64,000 nt of DNA from JAEUHM01 sp964538625 (GTDB lineage: Bacteria > Verrucomicrobiota > Verrucomicrobiia > Verrucomicrobiales > Verrucomicrobiaceae), in contig CAZIGH010000002.1 in assembly GCA_964538625.1 (NCBI GenBank), forward strand, positions 1 through 64,000, given 5' to 3'. Position numbers and translations under genes: made by a program. Shown here piece after piece: positions 49,761 to 59,013 of the stretch. The stretch's first letter is position 1. Every line of letters begins with the position of its first letter. The notes under the pieces were generated by a model. The model made no database searches. It was not told where the DNA came from and saw nothing but the letters and a program-made list of their open reading frames with translations.

Positions 49761-50521
49761 GGTCTGAACAGCTGTTTCTCTACAAGGCAGAGCGAGAGGA
49801 CCATCTCAGCCGTGGTGCGTTGCAAGGTGTAAGCCAAGCCGTGCCAGCCGTCTCTTACCAAACCTTTCCAGAACAGGGTGTAGAAGAATGTAACTGCTGG
49901 AGCCAGCACCACGAGTTTCCTGATCATGTCCTGAAGTCTTAAATCCGACCAGTGCGAGTGGTGGAGCTTCGTAGCTTCAAGTCTGGCATACTGCAGTTGG
50001 GACTGAAGCCAGCGAGAGAGTGGCTTGCGATCATCATGATCCAGCGTGCTTCGGAGCATGCCGCATTTAGCTGGCAGCTTTAGCAGCTGTGTATGACCGT
50101 CCTGAATGTAATGACAAACAGAGGTCCGAAAGAGAACAGCCCTGGGTGGGTAGAGGGAAGCTCGCAGCGGTCTGCCAAAAATGAGGTAACGAAACGGCGC
50201 AAGCCACGCGTCCAAGTCGTCTGGAAGGGTTGAAAACTCCTGCGGCAAAGATGGCGGAACCACGTAATCCGCATCGAGAGACAAGGCCCACTCCGTGCTC
50301 ACCAGGGAGAGCGCGTGGTTCCACTGACGGGTGTGGTCATCGAACGTCCTCTGATGCCATGCCACGTTCGGGAACCTTCCTGCAATCAGAGAGGTGCCAT
50401 CGTCGCTGCCGCTGTCCAAAACCACAACACGTCTTGCCCAAGCCAGGGCAGACAGACAACGCTCCAAATTGGGTTCCTCGTTGAAGGTGAGTATGACAGG
50501 TGTGACTTGATCCTGGTGCAT
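49757..50521 (-). CDS. Glycosyltransferase family 2, WaaE/KdtX-like
   Basis: About 254 residues. I use ATG 50519-50521; a TTG three codons upstream overlaps the previous stop. GT-A core: VTPVILTFNEEPNLERCLSA, VVVLDSGSDDGTSLIAG and WALSLDADYVVPPSL (DxD as Asp-Ala-Asp). DGHTQLLKLPAKCGMLRSTL and DHDDRKPLSRWLQSQLQYA match the LPS core beta-glucosyltransferase WaaE group. A late hydrophobic stretch (VLAPAVTFFYTLFWKGLV) suggests membrane association. Sugar unknown. Confidence 0.83.
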   Translation of the reverse strand: MHQDQVTPVILTFNEEPNLERCLSALAWARRVVVLDSGSDDGTSLIAGRFPNVAWHQRTFDDHTRQWNHALSLVSTEWALSLDADYVVPPSLPQEFSTLPDDLDAWLAPFRYLIFGRPLRASLYPPRAVLFRTSVCHYIQDGHTQLLKLPAKCGMLRSTLDHDDRKPLSRWLQSQLQYARLEATKLHHSHWSDLRLQDMIRKLVVLAPAVTFFYTLFWKGLVRDGWHGLAYTLQRTTAEMVLSLCLVEKQLFRP

Positions 50522-50526
50522 GGCAC

Positions 50527-51165
50527 TCAAGGCTTTTCTGCCGACATGACCATGGTCATCCAGAAAAAGGGCAGTCGCCCTGCGCCCCGGAACGACAGGT
50601 TGTGGAACCCGGCTTCCCTAAGGGCTAGTCCAAGGGTCTTTCTGCTCCAGAGCTTGATGTGACCTCCGTCCCAGAGAGGGTTGGCATGGCTGTCCCACTT
50701 GCCAGCCAGTGAGATGGCGAGGTTTTTCAAGTAGCCGTGATACGGCGTCGTGCAGATGAACTTCCCGCTTCGTTTAAGGGCGGAGAACGCACCTCGCAAG
50801 AACGAGCGTGGCGCGTAAAGGTGCTCCACGACCTCGGTGCTGACCACTAGGTCAAATGGTTCACAGTCGAGATTCCTCAGCAAATGCTCATCCGCCGACA
50901 TGAGTTCAAAACGTCCGGTCGGGTAGGTTTTCCGCGCTAGGTCGATGCCCTCTTCACTGAGATCTACTCCCGTTACGTCGCAGCCCTCATTCAATAACAT
51001 TCCGGCGGTGTAGCCATTTCCGCATCCAATATCCAACACCCTTATCCCAGGTCCTAGTGTGCCAGCCATTTGCATCACTATGGGCATGAAGTGACGGTGC
51101 ATATGTGAGGCCTCCGGGCTTTTGAACCCGTAGTCGCGGTAGGAGATAGGCGATGATGTTGTCAT
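50527..51165 (-). CDS. SAM-dependent methyltransferase (UbiG-like class I)
   Basis: 212 residues, class I methyltransferase. Motif I is IRVLDIGCGNGYTAGMLLNE, motif II VTGVDLSEEGIDLARKTYP, and FDLVVSTEVVEHLYAPRSFL resembles the post-I region of UbiG/Coq3-type and sugar-modifying enzymes. In a polysaccharide locus it probably methylates a sugar hydroxyl. Start ATG 51163-51165 overlaps the stop of the upstream glycosyltransferase gene (ATGA). Its stop is separated from the next ATG by only five bases. The substrate is inferred from context. Confidence 0.82.
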   Translation of the reverse strand: MTTSSPISYRDYGFKSPEASHMHRHFMPIVMQMAGTLGPGIRVLDIGCGNGYTAGMLLNEGCDVTGVDLSEEGIDLARKTYPTGRFELMSADEHLLRNLDCEPFDLVVSTEVVEHLYAPRSFLRGAFSALKRSGKFICTTPYHGYLKNLAISLAGKWDSHANPLWDGGHIKLWSRKTLGLALREAGFHNLSFRGAGRLPFFWMTMVMSAEKP

Positions 51166-52340
51166 GCAATCCTTTGGTTCGAAATCACCCTGGCATACAA
51201 TGCTCTGAGGCGGTTGCCCATTTCTTCCGAAGAGTAAAGTCGATCAGCAAGTTCCCTTGCTCTCGCTGCCATGTCGATCCTTTGTTCCATAGAAGAAAGC
51301 AGGAGACTGATCCCACTAGCCAAAAACTCAGGGTCATCTCTCACTACCAAGCAAGCATTCTGTTTAGCGAACTCGGTCGCAACAGCCACGCCTTCACCGA
51401 GCACGCAGGGCAGACCATGTGCGAGGGCTTCCACGGCGGCGATGCCGAAATTCTCCGACTGTGAAGGCAAAACAAACAGAGTCGCCTCACGGAATGCCGC
51501 AGTCTTCAGCGCCCCAGACAAATGACCCGCCCAAATGACCCGCTCATTGATTTGGAGGTTCAGCGCCAGCTCCCTGAGCGTCCTGACGTAGTTGGGTTCT
51601 CCATCTCCTGCGATGATCAGCCGCGACTCTGGAAAGTCATCGCCTACTCTGGCAAAGGCTTGGAGCAGTGTCTCCAGGCCCTTCTTCGGGTCCAGTCTAG
51701 ATAGATACAAAATGATCAACCGATCTGCAAGTTGAGGCCAATGCTTAGACAGCAGTGAGTCTTCATGACCGGATGGTTCAAGGCTCACTGCGAGAGGGAT
51801 AATCTCCGAACGGTCACTATGCATAAGCTCAGCTGCTTCAGATTGTTCTGCGGCGCTGGTGTAGTGTATAGATGCAGCCCGTCTTAGAATGGGCGCCTCT
51901 ATCAGGCCGAAGGACCACTTTTTGAGCGCGCTTCTACGATTGGCGAACCCCCAACGACTTAGCACTCCAAGAGGCCTTACGACGTACGGAACGCCGCGAA
52001 GCGAAGCCGACCATGCTGCCGCCACGCTGCTGAAAGAGAAAAGCGCATGGATGTGCACCACGTCATAGTTTGAGACATTTCGCAGCAGCCATCTCGCCAT
52101 AGGTAAGGAAGCTTTGTAAAACTCGGTTTGCTTTTTGAATGGCATCAACCGCCACCCGTTTTCATAAGTCCACTGATTCAATAACACTCCGTTCAAATGA
52201 CGCCCGTTACCATCGTCATCCGTGCAGATGACGTCCACATCCATACCCAGCTTTGCCAGGGCATCAGCCATGACGCGAATGGCAAAGCTAGGTCCGCCTT
52301 GAGTTTGGGAGACGGATGGTATGACATGAAGAATCCTCAT
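51162..52340 (-). CDS. Glycosyltransferase family 4
   Basis: 392 residues from ATG 52338-52340, which overlaps the asnB stop (ATGA). MRILHVIPSVSQTQGGPSFA is a typical GT4 opening, followed by VHIHALFSFSSVAAAW and PYVVRPLGVLSRWGF. The donor-binding domain has IILYLSRLDPKKGLETLLQA, and FVLPSQSENFGIAAVEALAH is the GT4 signature with the two glutamates. No membrane segment. Sugar unknown. Confidence 0.9.
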   Translation of the reverse strand: MRILHVIPSVSQTQGGPSFAIRVMADALAKLGMDVDVICTDDDGNGRHLNGVLLNQWTYENGWRLMPFKKQTEFYKASLPMARWLLRNVSNYDVVHIHALFSFSSVAAAWSASLRGVPYVVRPLGVLSRWGFANRRSALKKWSFGLIEAPILRRAASIHYTSAAEQSEAAELMHSDRSEIIPLAVSLEPSGHEDSLLSKHWPQLADRLIILYLSRLDPKKGLETLLQAFARVGDDFPESRLIIAGDGEPNYVRTLRELALNLQINERVIWAGHLSGALKTAAFREATLFVLPSQSENFGIAAVEALAHGLPCVLGEGVAVATEFAKQNACLVVRDDPEFLASGISLLLSSMEQRIDMAARARELADRLYSSEEMGNRLRALYARVISNQRIA

Positions 52341-54133
52341 GTGCGCTGCATCCACCGCTGGAACATGAGTAATGCCCAGCGCTGATACCAAGTAGGAGAC
52401 GCAACGGGAATGACCGTCGCGGTCGCTTCAAAGCTTTCCTTCCACTCAGCATCCATCCATTTATCAAAAGGGAAGACGAAGCCGCGTTTGGGCTGGCTTG
52501 AGATCCACGGTGGCACCGACGGCACGGCGTCAAGAAGCAGCCTCTTGCCAGATCGTAATCGAATGGCCTGAGGTATCTCCTTGAGCCTTTCAAAGAGTAC
52601 GCGATCCACCATTGGCACGCGAAGCTCGAGCCCATGAGCCATGCTCATCACGTCACTATCTCGCAAAAGTTGGTTTCGCATGTAGCGGGTCAGTTCCAAC
52701 CCACTCAACGTGTCCCCAGTAGATGAAGCGAAGAAGCCCGTTATGCCATCTTGTTCAGACAGAGAGTCAAGGGAGCAGCCGGTAAGCTGCGCTGTGATAA
52801 GTCTAGCATCTTGAAGGGCGAAGATGGAACGGAACGAAGAATAGGCATCTGCGAGACTTCCTGAACTTGCAAAGAGATCGCCAAGCCTTCTGAGCTTGGA
52901 ATCTTTTGCTCTGTTTAGTGCTACCGCCGCAAGTCGCCTCCCGCCCGGACACCATGAGGCTATACGAGCGGCCTTTTGAAGTGAAGTTACCTTACGAAAG
53001 CTAGGGTAACCGCCAAAAAGTTCGTCACCGCCGAGACCAGAAAGTACAACCTTCATTCCCTGACTGCGGGCAAACTCAGAGACCACAAACGTATTGAACC
53101 CATCCACACTTGGTTGGTCAGTGCAGTTGATGAATCGCTGCAAAGCGTCCGCACCATCACGCCCGTTGAGGCGCTTGAGGTGATGCACTGTTCCGAAGTG
53201 TCTAGCGGTTCGGTTGGCTAACGCACTCTCATCCAGTGTGCTGTCATCCACGCCGATAGAGAAAGTGGCTGTTTGTAAATGCCCCGCCTCCTGCGCCAGC
53301 GCAAGAAGTGCTGTGGAGTCGATGCCGCCACTCAAGAAGATTCCCACCGGTACGTCGCTTACAAAGTGTGCGCGAATGCTATCTTGCAATGCTGAGCGCG
53401 CCAGCTCAGTTGCTTCCTGGGCATTCATCGGTCGAGAACGGTCAAACGTGGGACTCCAATACTGGCTTAGCGTAGTGCTCCCCTTGTCCCATGTCAGCGA
53501 GTGACCGGCTGGCAGCATGGAGACTTCTTTCAACAAAGTGAGTGGCTCGGATACCGAGCCGGTTCGGAAATAGCTCATGACCCCGGCAGGATCAAGTTCG
53601 CCGGACACGAGACTAGCCGCCTGAAGTGCCTTTAGCTCAGAGGAAAAGCACAACCTACCTCCTGGTTTGTGAATGTAGTATAGCGGCTTGATGCCAAATG
53701 GGTCCCGAGCCAGAAACGCCCGCTCCGTTTCAGTTTCATAGATGCAGAGTGCAAACATGCCACGCAGTTTGTGCACCATTGCACCCCCGTGCTCTCCATA
53801 AAGGGCTAGAAGAACCTCTGTGTCGGAATGCGTACGAAACTGATGACCCTTTGCCTCAAGCCCTGACCGTAGTTCCTGAAAGTTGTAGATTTCACCATTG
53901 AAAATAATGACCAAGCCTCCGTCAGATGAAAGCATCGGTTGCGTCGCTGCGACCGACAGGTCAAGAATGGACAGCCGGGTGTGGACAAGCAGCGCACGTC
54001 CATCATGGGGAACCCAGGTGCCCTGCGCATCGGGTCCACGATGAAGAAGTGCTTTGCTCAGGGTTTCGGCGGTGGACTCAACCCATGAAGAATCCAAAGA
54101 TGTTGAGGAAAGAACGCCTGCAATACCACACAT
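52337..54133 (-). CDS. asnB: Asparagine synthase (glutamine-hydrolysing) type amidotransferase
   Basis: 598 residues from ATG 54131-54133; the frame is open 25 codons further upstream, but MCGIAGVL puts the catalytic Cys directly after Met, as required. N-terminal glutaminase domain with FNGEIYNFQELR and HSDTEVLLALYGEHG; C-terminal synthetase with the pyrophosphate loop FLSGGIDSTALLAL and LSGLGGDELFGGYPSF. Enzymes of this type in polysaccharide loci often amidate uronic acids rather than make asparagine. It overlaps the downstream glycosyltransferase by four bases. Which reaction it performs cannot be decided from sequence. Confidence 0.93.
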   Translation of the reverse strand: MCGIAGVLSSTSLDSSWVESTAETLSKALLHRGPDAQGTWVPHDGRALLVHTRLSILDLSVAATQPMLSSDGGLVIIFNGEIYNFQELRSGLEAKGHQFRTHSDTEVLLALYGEHGGAMVHKLRGMFALCIYETETERAFLARDPFGIKPLYYIHKPGGRLCFSSELKALQAASLVSGELDPAGVMSYFRTGSVSEPLTLLKEVSMLPAGHSLTWDKGSTTLSQYWSPTFDRSRPMNAQEATELARSALQDSIRAHFVSDVPVGIFLSGGIDSTALLALAQEAGHLQTATFSIGVDDSTLDESALANRTARHFGTVHHLKRLNGRDGADALQRFINCTDQPSVDGFNTFVVSEFARSQGMKVVLSGLGGDELFGGYPSFRKVTSLQKAARIASWCPGGRRLAAVALNRAKDSKLRRLGDLFASSGSLADAYSSFRSIFALQDARLITAQLTGCSLDSLSEQDGITGFFASSTGDTLSGLELTRYMRNQLLRDSDVMSMAHGLELRVPMVDRVLFERLKEIPQAIRLRSGKRLLLDAVPSVPPWISSQPKRGFVFPFDKWMDAEWKESFEATATVIPVASPTWYQRWALLMFQRWMQRT

Positions 54134-54146
54134 GATCAAGTAAACG

Positions 54147-55295
54147 TCAAAGCGAAACACCCCAAACATCCAGGCTTGATCGAGTGGCCTGTCGAAAGCG
54201 GTGAGCACCTGATTTGAGGCTTAGTTGGGTCACTCTGTTCTTGGCTTGGGAAGACATGTGTTGCAAACTCTCCTCAGCCATGGTCGCCACCTGGATCATG
54301 GCTCCGGCCAGTGAAGCTTCATCATCGGGTTTAATCAGCCAGCCGTTGACATTGTGCTCGATTAAATCTACCGCTGCACCCGTCGTCGTGGTGCTGATTA
54401 CAGGTAGCCCGGCTGCCATGCCTTCTGGCACTACGAGTCCCCAGCCGTCATGGCGGGACGGTGCACAAAGTATGTCTGCTGCGCCATACTCTCCAGGCAG
54501 GTGGTCCCAATCCTTGAACCCTGCAAAACTGACATCTGCGGAAGCCGCAGCAAGGTGATGACGCATTCTAGCCTCCTCTGGTCCTGAACCCATGATCCTC
54601 AGTTTGAGTCTTCCAGAGTGGTTGCGTGCCACCTCAGCAAACGCTCGGGCCAGAGTGTCCACCCCTTTGCGCCGGATCAAGCTGCCGGAGAAGAGAATGG
54701 TCCTGCCTCTTTGGGACTCCTGATCGCGACGTCCGTCGCTCACGTTTTGAAAGCGCTCCAGATTTGAGAAATAGGGCAGGTTGATGTAAAGACGGTGAGG
54801 GCCAAACTCCTCTCGATAGGCGCTGACTGCCAACTTGCCTATTCCCCAGATGGCGGCACGACAGCGATGAAGTGACCGAAGAAGCCAAATTCGTCCCAAG
54901 CGACCCAACCAAGGGTGATGAAACCCCGGGCGTTCGCCCCAAAAGCACCACGGACGTTTTTCGGATGATCTCTGCCCAATAAGTTCTTGTGCAAAGCCAT
55001 CTGTATAAAAGTTGAAGACAGCGAACTCTGCTCTGCTCACAGCCTTACGAGCAAGGTACTGGGCATCCCTATCCACCTCCATAAGCAGAGCGCGGTGATA
55101 AATCGGTTGTTGGGTCCACGCTCTGCTCTTGTCATTCTGGTGCAGGTATATCACGGTCAGTCTGCCAGGCTCCTGCTTTTCGACCTCATTGAAAAGCTCG
55201 ATCTGATACGGAGAAGTAAAATCCGTTACGACCACAGTCTCAGGCATGGCCATTTCGACTTGCATCCCATTGCGTGTCGGCTCCTCAGCAGCCAT
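54147..55295 (-). CDS. Glycosyltransferase family 4
   Basis: 382 residues from the first ATG; internal Met at codons 11, 15 and 17 are also possible starts, and Met17 gives the neat MPETVVVTDFTSPYQIELF. The first start overlaps the upstream GT2 stop by 11 bases. GRTILFSGSLIRRKGVDTLA opens the donor domain, followed by LCAPSRHDGWGLVVPEGMAA (GT4 signature). No membrane segment. Substrate unknown. Confidence 0.87.
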   Translation of the reverse strand: MAAEEPTRNGMQVEMAMPETVVVTDFTSPYQIELFNEVEKQEPGRLTVIYLHQNDKSRAWTQQPIYHRALLMEVDRDAQYLARKAVSRAEFAVFNFYTDGFAQELIGQRSSEKRPWCFWGERPGFHHPWLGRLGRIWLLRSLHRCRAAIWGIGKLAVSAYREEFGPHRLYINLPYFSNLERFQNVSDGRRDQESQRGRTILFSGSLIRRKGVDTLARAFAEVARNHSGRLKLRIMGSGPEEARMRHHLAAASADVSFAGFKDWDHLPGEYGAADILCAPSRHDGWGLVVPEGMAAGLPVISTTTTGAAVDLIEHNVNGWLIKPDDEASLAGAMIQVATMAEESLQHMSSQAKNRVTQLSLKSGAHRFRQATRSSLDVWGVSL

Positions 55296-56154
55296 AATGG
55301 GAGTCTCTCCAGCCCGTTCTCCGGTGCCAGAGGTAGGAGATCAGCGCCCGTGATCCCACAGGTTTTCTGAGAGTAAAGTGTTGAATAACCAGCATTGGAG
55401 CTCGTGCGAAACCAGCCAGAATTTCGAGGCCAAAACCACGCCGCCAAAGCCAAAGTGCTCGATTCATTGCTTGTGCCACGCCCACCCATAGCAAACATAT
55501 CGGATATCGCAGCCATGCCCGCAGCAGGATGTTTGCAATGCTAGCAGAAATTGCTGTGGGCGACTCGCGATTTTGCGGGTCCGTTCGGTGCAGCACGAGC
55601 AGATCAGGAGCGGAACGAATGACCCGACCGTCTGCATGATAGCGTAGCGCAAGATCCGCTTCTTCCATGCCATAAGCAAGCGGCAGCGGAACGTAACCGC
55701 TCGTTTCTAAAAAGTCCCTGCGCCGGTAAACGCAGCCGCATCCTACAAAATCCGTCACCCGACAAGGTACAAGACCGTTACCGACTGTCTCGTCTCCAGG
55801 TTCCAGCACCCGGCAGGCAAACAAGGCGACCTCTGGATGTTGGTCAATCAAGAGTCTCAAACGAGCAAAGAAGCTGCACTCAATCGGAGCCGAATCATCG
55901 TCAAAACTGACCACCCACTCGCCTGTCGCCTGTTGAAGTAGCCGATTGCGTGAGCCTCCAGGACCCAGTGTGTCCATGGATATCAGGACTCGAATCCAGG
56001 GGAACTGCTCCTTGATAAGCCGTGCGACTTCCTCTTTGCCAGCATCGACATGTACTAAAATCTCATCTGGCGGAGGAACGCATTGGCTCAGCATAAGAAG
56101 AGTTTCGGGCAGCTGAGGACGCATCCAAGCCGTGGTCACCATGGCTGAGATCAT
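55285..56154 (-). CDS. Glycosyltransferase family 2
   Basis: 289 residues, GT-A fold. ISAMVTTAWMRPQLPETLLM, GPGGSRNRLLQQATGEWVVS, FDDDSAPIE (DxD) and the acceptor region LPLAYGMEEADLALRYHADG (ED motif) are clear. The last 70 residues contain hydrophobic helices (ILLRAWLRYPICLLWVGVAQ), suggesting membrane association. It overlaps the neighbouring GT4 gene by four bases (ATGA at 56151-56154). Sugar unknown; may be rhamnosyl-like by overall form. Confidence 0.87.
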   Translation of the reverse strand: MISAMVTTAWMRPQLPETLLMLSQCVPPPDEILVHVDAGKEEVARLIKEQFPWIRVLISMDTLGPGGSRNRLLQQATGEWVVSFDDDSAPIECSFFARLRLLIDQHPEVALFACRVLEPGDETVGNGLVPCRVTDFVGCGCVYRRRDFLETSGYVPLPLAYGMEEADLALRYHADGRVIRSAPDLLVLHRTDPQNRESPTAISASIANILLRAWLRYPICLLWVGVAQAMNRALWLWRRGFGLEILAGFARAPMLVIQHFTLRKPVGSRALISYLWHRRTGWRDSHYGC

Positions 56155-57407
56155 GGCAGCTTTAAATCCACACCCGACAGGCCGAGAACCATTGCGAGTC
56201 TCTGTGTATAAGCCGCCAGCGAGGCGCGTTCCGCCGCTCTCATTGCAGCCATACCAAATGCTCTCAGCAACTCACGGTCCTGATGCAGCTTAAGCAGAGC
56301 GTCTCGCAGAGAAGTAGCGCATCGTATGGGCACGATGAAACCGTCTTCGTTGTTTTGGACTATGCTGCCGGCGTTTGGTGTGGTGACTACCGGCAATCCC
56401 GACATGAGCGCCTCATAGATGACAGTGGCTGAACCTTCGCAGACAGATGGCAAACAAAAGACATCTGCCCACTCATAGTGCTCGCTGATTTGAGTGTGTG
56501 GAACCACACCACGCAGGTCGATACGCTCCGCCACTCGACGCTTTGCCTCATGGTTTAGGGATACGGTTCCCACCCAGCGGAACTCTGCCTCGTTGCCAAG
56601 CATCTCTGCGGCTTGGCTAAGATAGGTGACACCTTTTCTCAGCCCAGCTTCACCTACGCACAATACCCGCAGAGGTCCCTTCCTTATCGGACGCACTTGT
56701 CGTGAGATAGGACGCTCCACTCCATAGGGCACCACTATACAACGTTCAACCGGGCCACCGCAGTGTTTCACCCCATCACGGACAAACTCTGATCCGCAAA
56801 GAATCAAGTCTGCAAGATCCCACTCGCGCCTCTCGAGATCGATTGTGGCTTGAGTCGAAGGCCCGAGTGTTCGCTGTGGTGACCAGCCTGGGAAACGCTC
56901 CTGCTCTTCTGAGAGAAGCTCCTCTTCGTAGGCTCGAGGCGCTATGGTTTGCTCATATGCTGTAAACACGCCCCTGCTTCGTGCCGCTTTGAGAATCGGC
57001 AGCGCTGCCGTATTGAAGGTGTAAACCGCCTGAGCGTTGCCGAATCCTTTGCTGACGACCGCATTCGCAAATCGCTCGCCCCACTCCAGGTACGCAGCAC
57101 TGCGGTATTCTATGTCGTTTGAGCGGTGCTGAGCCCTGTAGTAGCGAATGCCGAGCAGCGGAAACGAAACAATCTTACTGCGTGGGATCTCGCTTGTGTA
57201 ACGACCTAGTATCCGGTTGAGCAAGGAGCCCCGCATGTGCGGAGGTATCAAACGGAAAGCGGATGTTCCCAGGTCTCCGGCATAAAAGTCCGTGTAGAGC
57301 CTTTCAAGCACCCCGGCCCGTTGAAGGATGCGAGGCACGGCGTAATGCATATACGAACTGAAACGTGCGACAATCCATGTCCGTTCTCCCAACGGCGTAC
57401 CACTCAT
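56151..57407 (-). CDS. Glycosyltransferase family 4
   Basis: 418 residues from ATG 57405-57407, chosen because it overlaps the FkbM-gene stop as ATGA; the frame is open 26 codons further upstream. ERTWIVARFSSYMHYAVPRI opens the protein. The donor domain has RVLCVGEAGLRKGVTYLSQA, and FCLPSVCEGSATVIYEALMS is the GT4 signature. ADLILCGSEFVRDGV is the interdomain mark. Downstream it overlaps the GT2 gene. Sugar unknown. Confidence 0.87.
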   Translation of the reverse strand: MSGTPLGERTWIVARFSSYMHYAVPRILQRAGVLERLYTDFYAGDLGTSAFRLIPPHMRGSLLNRILGRYTSEIPRSKIVSFPLLGIRYYRAQHRSNDIEYRSAAYLEWGERFANAVVSKGFGNAQAVYTFNTAALPILKAARSRGVFTAYEQTIAPRAYEEELLSEEQERFPGWSPQRTLGPSTQATIDLERREWDLADLILCGSEFVRDGVKHCGGPVERCIVVPYGVERPISRQVRPIRKGPLRVLCVGEAGLRKGVTYLSQAAEMLGNEAEFRWVGTVSLNHEAKRRVAERIDLRGVVPHTQISEHYEWADVFCLPSVCEGSATVIYEALMSGLPVVTTPNAGSIVQNNEDGFIVPIRCATSLRDALLKLHQDRELLRAFGMAAMRAAERASLAAYTQRLAMVLGLSGVDLKLP

Positions 57408-58081
57408 AAGCGAAACGAACGTTTGATTATGCGCATGATCCCCGAGGCGTACTTGTGAACGAAGCTCAGCCAGAACTTCTGCCAAATCGAGAGAGGTTCC
57501 AGGGTCTCATTAATGAACAGCATGTCTCCGTAGCTTCGCCAACTCATGCGAACAGCAAAAAATCCGCAAGATTGCAGGCGCTGCACGGCGTTCCGAATTT
57601 GCGGTAAACTATCCGGGTCCAAAAAGTCATGAAACTCGATGGTCATTTGAGCCACTCGTGAGAACAAGTTCAAGTCAGCACTCAATAGGACCGGCACCTC
57701 CTCTCCTTCAATGTCCATTTTGATCAACTCAATGCGACCGGCAGGACAGAGAGAAAGTGCATCTTCAAGTGTGATCGCCTCCACATTGGCCGACGAAGCC
57801 TCAGCATCTGCATAGTGAAGAGAAGAGCACCTCTCCTTGTTTACGTTCAGCCGTAGCGTGCCCCTAGAAGCCGCGAGTGCTTTTTGGACCAACGTTACAT
57901 TAGCCGGTAGTGTGAGGCGGCCTGCCCATGAGGGATCGGGTTCGAACCCAACGACTGCCTTGCAGAGAGCAGATGCGATGCGTGAAAACCCACCATTGTT
58001 CACACCAAAATCAAAGACAACGCCATCTTGGCGGATGAGTTCTGGGATGAATGAGTGACTCCAGTAAGACTCTACTTTCAC
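57404..58081 (-). CDS. FkbM family methyltransferase
   Basis: 225 residues. FkbM proteins O-methylate hydroxyls of sugars or polyketides. FDFGVNNGGFSRIASAL replaces the usual 'DVGANxG' motif I, VVGFEPDPSWAGRL is motif II, and LIKMDIEGEEVPVLLSADL is the typical FkbM metal/SAM-side block. Start is GTG (58079-58081), overlapping the GT2 stop as GTGA. The Asn-Asn in motif I is less common. It gives the locus a second methyltransferase, so two methyl positions are likely. Confidence 0.86.
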   Translation of the reverse strand: MKVESYWSHSFIPELIRQDGVVFDFGVNNGGFSRIASALCKAVVGFEPDPSWAGRLTLPANVTLVQKALAASRGTLRLNVNKERCSSLHYADAEASSANVEAITLEDALSLCPAGRIELIKMDIEGEEVPVLLSADLNLFSRVAQMTIEFHDFLDPDSLPQIRNAVQRLQSCGFFAVRMSWRSYGDMLFINETLEPLSIWQKFWLSFVHKYASGIMRIIKRSFRL

Positions 58082-59013
58082 GCGGGATGATGACTGAGGT
58101 GCACACTCGATCCAGAGGGGGCGGCTGGCAGTTGAAAACGTATGTCCCGGAGCCTCAAAGGACCTCTTCGCTTTAGGCGCCGATGCAAGTGATAAACTTG
58201 GGCTGGCACGGGTTTCCTGAGATCACTGAGCCTGCAGCCATCTGCCAAGCCTGCGGCCATGCCAGCCAACATGTGACGATAGCGACGGCAACTTACTGCC
58301 CAGCGCAAACCATTCCAAAGGGTCCCCATAAGATGCGCAAACAACCAAGTGCCGGGAACATTGAGCGTAGCAAAAAGCACATCATTGCGGCGTCCGTAGA
58401 AGTCCATCCGACTCAGATCACGTTTTGGGGACTCAAAATGGTGTATTAGATCTTCTTGGCCCAGGGCCACCACGAGGCCTTGAGCCAGCATTCGCAAACA
58501 CAAGTCTCCCTCTTCCCCCTGGTGGACGAAACATTCACGGTATCCGCCCAAGTGTAGGAACGTTTCCCGCCGGATAGCGTGTGCCGTGCCGATGAAACGA
58601 TCCGTAACCCAAACATCACTCCTGTCGGGAGCAAGCTGTCTTATGATGTTGTCTTTGTTGACGTCCGAGTAAGGGATGGCTACCGCACCAATGCGAGATT
58701 CACTAAACAGGCTCAAGGTTTGTGACACGACCTGCGAGGTGGTGAATACTGCATCGTCATCGATGGAGAACACGACCTCACCGGTTGCCAGAGCGGCTCC
58801 GCGGTTGCGTTGAGCAATGTATCCACGAGCCTGGGAACTGGACTCAAGCCGTGCCGAAGGAAACTCAGATCGCACCATCTCAGCGGTGCCATCCGATGAA
58901 GCATCGTCTTGAACGATGATCTCACAGGGAATGGACTGTGACGTGACTGAGCTGAGAGCCTCGCGGAGTTCAACCACACGGTTTCGGGTAGATATGACAA
59001 CTGAGGCTTTCAC
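58078..59013 (-). CDS. Glycosyltransferase family 2
   Basis: 311 residues from GTG 59011-59013, chosen because it overlaps the SGNH-gene stop as GTGA; a TTG 11 codons upstream is the alternative. KASVVISTRNRVVELREALS, IIVQDDASSDGTAEMV and VVFSIDDDAVFTTSQ (DxD) mark the GT-A core, and HQGEEGDLCLRMLAQG the acceptor region. Similar to rhamnosyl- and N-glycosyl-type GT2 enzymes. A weakly hydrophobic C-terminal region may dock on the membrane. Sugar unknown. Confidence 0.87.
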   Translation of the reverse strand: MKASVVISTRNRVVELREALSSVTSQSIPCEIIVQDDASSDGTAEMVRSEFPSARLESSSQARGYIAQRNRGAALATGEVVFSIDDDAVFTTSQVVSQTLSLFSESRIGAVAIPYSDVNKDNIIRQLAPDRSDVWVTDRFIGTAHAIRRETFLHLGGYRECFVHQGEEGDLCLRMLAQGLVVALGQEDLIHHFESPKRDLSRMDFYGRRNDVLFATLNVPGTWLFAHLMGTLWNGLRWAVSCRRYRHMLAGMAAGLADGCRLSDLRKPVPAQVYHLHRRLKRRGPLRLRDIRFQLPAAPSGSSVHLSHHPA

